This document shows, piece after piece, positions 5,771 to 7,852 of a stretch of 7,852 nt of DNA. The notes under the pieces were generated by a model that searched no databases, had not been told where the DNA came from, and saw nothing but the letters and a program-made list of their open reading frames with translations. The stretch spans positions 1 through 7,852 of the forward strand of contig DFQW01000038.1 in assembly GCA_002377985.1 (NCBI GenBank). The letters run 5' to 3'. Each line of letters starts with the position of its first letter. Position 1 is the stretch's first letter. The DNA is from Halieaceae bacterium UBA3479. GTDB taxonomy: Bacteria > Pseudomonadota > Gammaproteobacteria > Pseudomonadales > Halieaceae. A program made the translations under genes and the position numbers.

Positions 5771-6301
5771 TCAAGGGGCGTTCAGCTCACTAATCGTGAA
5801 GGCGTGGCTGTTGCCGCCCTCTGCCTCAAATCGCCTGGAGGATATCTGCGTCCAATCGGCAAACAACCCAAGATCAAACCTTACGTCCCCGGCCACATCC
5901 CCATGAACCCGCGTCAAAATAACTTTATCAGCGCGCGGCAGGGCCAAACGGTAGATCTGGGCACCGCCCACCACCATGACGGCCTCCGCGCCGTCGATGA
6001 GCGCTTGCTCAAACCCGCGCTCCAGCGCCTCATCCAGATCATAACAAGTCAGTACGCCCTCGTGTGACCAAGACCGGTCTCGGGTGATGACAATATTGCG
6101 CCGCCCCGGCAGCGGAAAACCCACGCTATCAAAGGTTTTACGCCCCATCACAATGGGGTGCCCCAAGGTGGTGCGCTTGAAGTGCAGCAGATCATCCGGC
6201 AGCTCCCAGGGCAGGGCATTGCCTCTGCCAATCACTCCGTTCTCTGCAGCGGCCAGCACCAGCACCACCGGTACGTCATTGTCCGCTCGGTCGGCGCACA
6301 T
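5771..6301 (-). CDS. folA: Dihydrofolate reductase FolA
   Basis: Cytoplasmic NADPH-dependent enzyme that reduces dihydrofolate to tetrahydrofolate, regenerating the cofactor consumed by ThyA; target of trimethoprim in bacteria generally. The protein has 176 residues against about 159 in E. coli, with roughly 9 extra at the N terminus. Landmarks: ENGVIGRGNALPWELPDDL (about 20-38), where the second Asp of LPDD (residue 37) aligns with the catalytic Asp27 of E. coli; HFKRTTLGHPIVMGRKTFDSVG (40-61), the FKR and MGR(K/H)T cofactor and substrate segment; PLPGRRNIVITR; and the VMVVGGAQIY segment (about 108-117) with the Gly-Gly that contacts NADPH. The ATG is accepted because it overlaps the thyA stop (TGATG), even though the N-terminal 9 residues are not family-like. 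No convincing terminator follows the stop. Confidence 0.97.
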   Translation of the reverse strand: MCADRADNDVPVVLVLAAAENGVIGRGNALPWELPDDLLHFKRTTLGHPIVMGRKTFDSVGFPLPGRRNIVITRDRSWSHEGVLTCYDLDEALERGFEQALIDGAEAVMVVGGAQIYRLALPRADKVILTRVHGDVAGDVRFDLGLFADWTQISSRRFEAEGGNSHAFTISELNAP

Positions 6302-7134
6302 CAGATAGCGACCGGCGCAGGGATATGCGGTGCCGGGTCGTAACCCGACAAAGCGAAGTCCTCAAATCGGTACCCATAAATAGAATCGGGTCGGCGCAGT
6401 AGCGCCAGCTGCGGTAGCGGTTGGGGAGTGCGGCTCAGCTGTGTTTCCACCTGATCGCGGTGGTTACTGTAAATATGCGCGTCGCCCAAAGTGATAATCA
6501 CCTCCCCCACACCGAGATGGCATTGTTGCGCCAACATATGGACCAGCAAGGCAACCGAGGCGATGTTGAAGGGCAAGCCGAGAAAAACATCGCTGGAGCG
6601 AATGTATAGTTGCGCGGACAGTTGGCCACCTGCCACGTAGAACTGATAGAGAAGGTGGCAGGGGGGCAACGCCATTTTGCCGGCGCGCGCATTGTCCTGG
6701 GGACTGACAGTCTCGTCGGGAAGATATTCCACATTCCAGGCGTGAAACAGGATCCGTCGGCTCTCCGGCCGATGTTTCAGACAGTCGACCACATAGTCAA
6801 TTTGATTGATGGTGCCCCCGTCTTTTGTCGGCCACGCATGCCACTGCGCACCGTATACCGGACCCAAGTCTCCCTCTTCAGTGGCCCATTCATCCCAAAT
6901 GCTGACCCCATTCTCCCTGAGCCAACGGGTATTGGTATCGCCACTCAGAAACCAGATAAGTTCGTTGGCCACACTCTTGAAGTGGACCCGCTTGGTGGTC
7001 AGCAGGGGAAAACCATCGCTCAGGTTGAACCTGAGCTGTCGACCAAACACCGAGCGGGTTCCTGTACCCGTGCGGTCACCCCGGTCAGCGCCGCCCTCAA
7101 GAATATCGGTTAACAGCTCGAGATAAGCCTGCAT
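6301..7134 (-). CDS. thyA: Thymidylate synthase ThyA
   Basis: Cytoplasmic enzyme that methylates dUMP to dTMP using 5,10-methylenetetrahydrofolate, releasing dihydrofolate. The protein has 277 residues against 264 in E. coli. Visible landmarks: RTGTGT at about 21-26 (Arg21 in the dUMP phosphate-binding loop), the Trp-rich segment around 80-101, SRR at 125-127 (the arginines from the partner subunit), the nucleophile Cys159 in [24 protein letters not shown] at 179-190 with the Asp and Asn that contact dUMP, and the DAHIYSNH segment at 218-225. The extra length comes mostly from an insert before the catalytic loop (about 139-153, [15 protein letters not shown]), as I recall from the longer ThyA form of marine gammaproteobacteria. 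The gene starts 7 bases after the lgt stop, and its stop overlaps the folA start by one base, which points to a translationally coupled lgt-thyA-folA unit. The identification is very secure. Confidence 0.98.
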   Translation of the reverse strand: MQAYLELLTDILEGGADRGDRTGTGTRSVFGRQLRFNLSDGFPLLTTKRVHFKSVANELIWFLSGDTNTRWLRENGVSIWDEWATEEGDLGPVYGAQWHAWPTKDGGTINQIDYVVDCLKHRPESRRILFHAWNVEYLPDETVSPQDNARAGKMALPPCHLLYQFYVAGGQLSAQLYIRSSDVFLGLPFNIASVALLVHMLAQQCHLGVGEVIITLGDAHIYSNHRDQVETQLSRTPQPLPQLALLRRPDSIYGYRFEDFALSGYDPAPHIPAPVAI

Positions 7135-7138
7135 AGCG

Positions 7139-7143
7139 CCCTC
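7139..7143 (-). promoter_or_regulatory. thyA ribosome binding site overlapping the lgt stop codon
   Basis: On the minus strand the junction reads TGAGGGCGCTATG. The GA of the lgt TGA stop forms part of the GAGGG Shine-Dalgarno, which lies only 4 bases before the thyA ATG. Ribosomes ending lgt would therefore sit on the thyA initiation region. In E. coli, lgt (umpA) is reported to affect ThyA levels through translational coupling. The arrangement here suggests the same, by inference. Confidence 0.7.
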
Positions 7144-7852
7144 ATTGATGCCTTGGGCGATAAGCCCAGTAGAGTAAAACTGCGCCGATTATCAGCATGG
7201 GTATACAAAGCATTTGGCCGCGCGTGAGCCAACCCAGCGCATCGAATCCAATATGTGCGTCGGGCTCGCGGAAGAACTCAGCAGTAAAGCGCAGCGCTCC
7301 ATAGCCCAACAAAAACAGGGCGGAGACCGCCCAGGTCGGTCGTGGCCGGCGGCTGAACACGATCAAAATCAAGAAGAGAAGGCATCCCTCGAGCGCAAAT
7401 TGGTACAGCTGCGACGGGTGCCGCGCCAGTGCCAGTGCATCACGGGGAAATACCATGGCCCAGGATACGTCGCTGGCCCTACCCCAAAGCTCCTGGCCAA
7501 TAAAATTGCCGAGCCTGCCAAGCGCCAGACCCACGGGGGTGAGCGGTGCGACGAAGTCCATGAGTCGGCCCCATTCGATGCCTTGCTGCCGCGCAAACAG
7601 TGCCATCGCGACCAACACCCCGAGCAGGCCGCCGTGGAAGGCCATACCCCCCTCCCAGACCCTGAATACCCACATAGGGTCTTCAGAGAGCCGCTCAAAG
7701 CCATAAAACAGTGCGTAGCCGAGCCTACCGCCCAGCAAAATACCCACTGCCGCATAAAAAATCAGATCGCCCACCTGATCACGGTGCAAGGGTGAATGAG
7801 GCTGCATTACAGCGCGGCGACGCGCGAGCCACAATGCGAAAGCGAGGCCCGC
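7142..7852 (-). CDS. lgt: Prolipoprotein diacylglyceryl transferase Lgt, 5' end cut by window edge
   Basis: Inner-membrane enzyme that moves the diacylglyceryl group from phosphatidylglycerol to the lipobox cysteine of prolipoproteins, the first step of lipoprotein maturation. The 236 visible codons match Lgt from about E. coli residue 32 to the end. The reading frame stays open to the window edge ([14 protein letters not shown] aligns with the E. coli VGFIFAMWLATRRA segment), so the TTG at 7834 is an internal Leu codon and about 30 residues plus the true start lie outside. Family landmarks visible in order: [21 protein letters not shown] with the essential His, the signature [14 protein letters not shown] with Arg, Asn and Glu, RHPSQLY, and [11 protein letters not shown] with the conserved Arg and Glu. 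Several hydrophobic membrane segments lie between them. The loop before RHPSQLY is shorter than in E. coli, a common variation. The TGA stop lies within the thyA Shine-Dalgarno. Identification is near certain. Confidence 0.97.
   Translation of the reverse strand, partial: AGLAFALWLARRRAVMQPHSPLHRDQVGDLIFYAAVGILLGGRLGYALFYGFERLSEDPMWVFRVWEGGMAFHGGLLGVLVAMALFARQQGIEWGRLMDFVAPLTPVGLALGRLGNFIGQELWGRASDVSWAMVFPRDALALARHPSQLYQFALEGCLLFLILIVFSRRPRPTWAVSALFLLGYGALRFTAEFFREPDAHIGFDALGWLTRGQMLCIPMLIIGAVLLYWAYRPRHQ

Noticed and set aside
7832..7834. TTG at 7834 as the start of lgt
   Set aside because: The open frame and Lgt similarity continue to the window edge, and the missing N-terminal segment belongs to the family.

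Overview
The window reads almost entirely on the minus strand and looks like chromosomal DNA of a marine-type gammaproteobacterium. The two reasons are the lgt-thyA-folA gene order and a TonB2-type energy-transduction operon of the kind best known from Vibrio and Shewanella. Base composition is moderately GC-rich by eye. A Cellvibrionales/Halieaceae-like host is my guess, but the sequence does not settle it. I see no IS elements, tRNAs, rRNAs, CRISPR arrays or phage genes.

In the direction of transcription (right to left), the first block is housekeeping. The 3' part of lgt (7852-7142, prolipoprotein diacylglyceryl transferase, cut by the window edge) is followed 7 bases later by thyA (7134-6301, thymidylate synthase). 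The thyA stop overlaps the start of folA by one base (6301-5771, dihydrofolate reductase). ThyA turns methylene-tetrahydrofolate into dihydrofolate, and FolA reduces it back, so these two are a metabolic pair.

Next comes the only sizeable intergenic stretch (182 bases, 5770-5589). It holds a candidate sigma70-type promoter and nested dyad symmetries. It leads into a compact seven-gene operon: a secreted DUF3450 coiled-coil protein (5588-4818), a TtpC-like MotA/TolQ/ExbB protein with a long periplasmic N-terminal domain (4816-3392), a short ExbB (3368-2853), two different ExbD proteins in tandem (2828-2424 and 2412-1996), a short TonB (1990-1388) and a secreted TPR protein (1371-40). Gaps are 1 to 24 bases, each with a Shine-Dalgarno-like sequence, so co-expression is very likely.

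Together these should form an inner-membrane, proton-motive-force-driven motor (TtpC/ExbB/ExbD). It would energise TonB to act on outer-membrane TonB-dependent receptors. The DUF3450 and TPR proteins are probable periplasmic accessories. The points most worth a second look are the doubled ExbD beside two different ExbB-type proteins, the fact that the only cysteines in predicted periplasmic domains of the operon fall as one pair in the second ExbD and one pair in TonB, and the pairing of coiled-coil segments between DUF3450 and TtpC. No wholly unknown system is evident: this is a recognised but incompletely understood class with a less usual composition.
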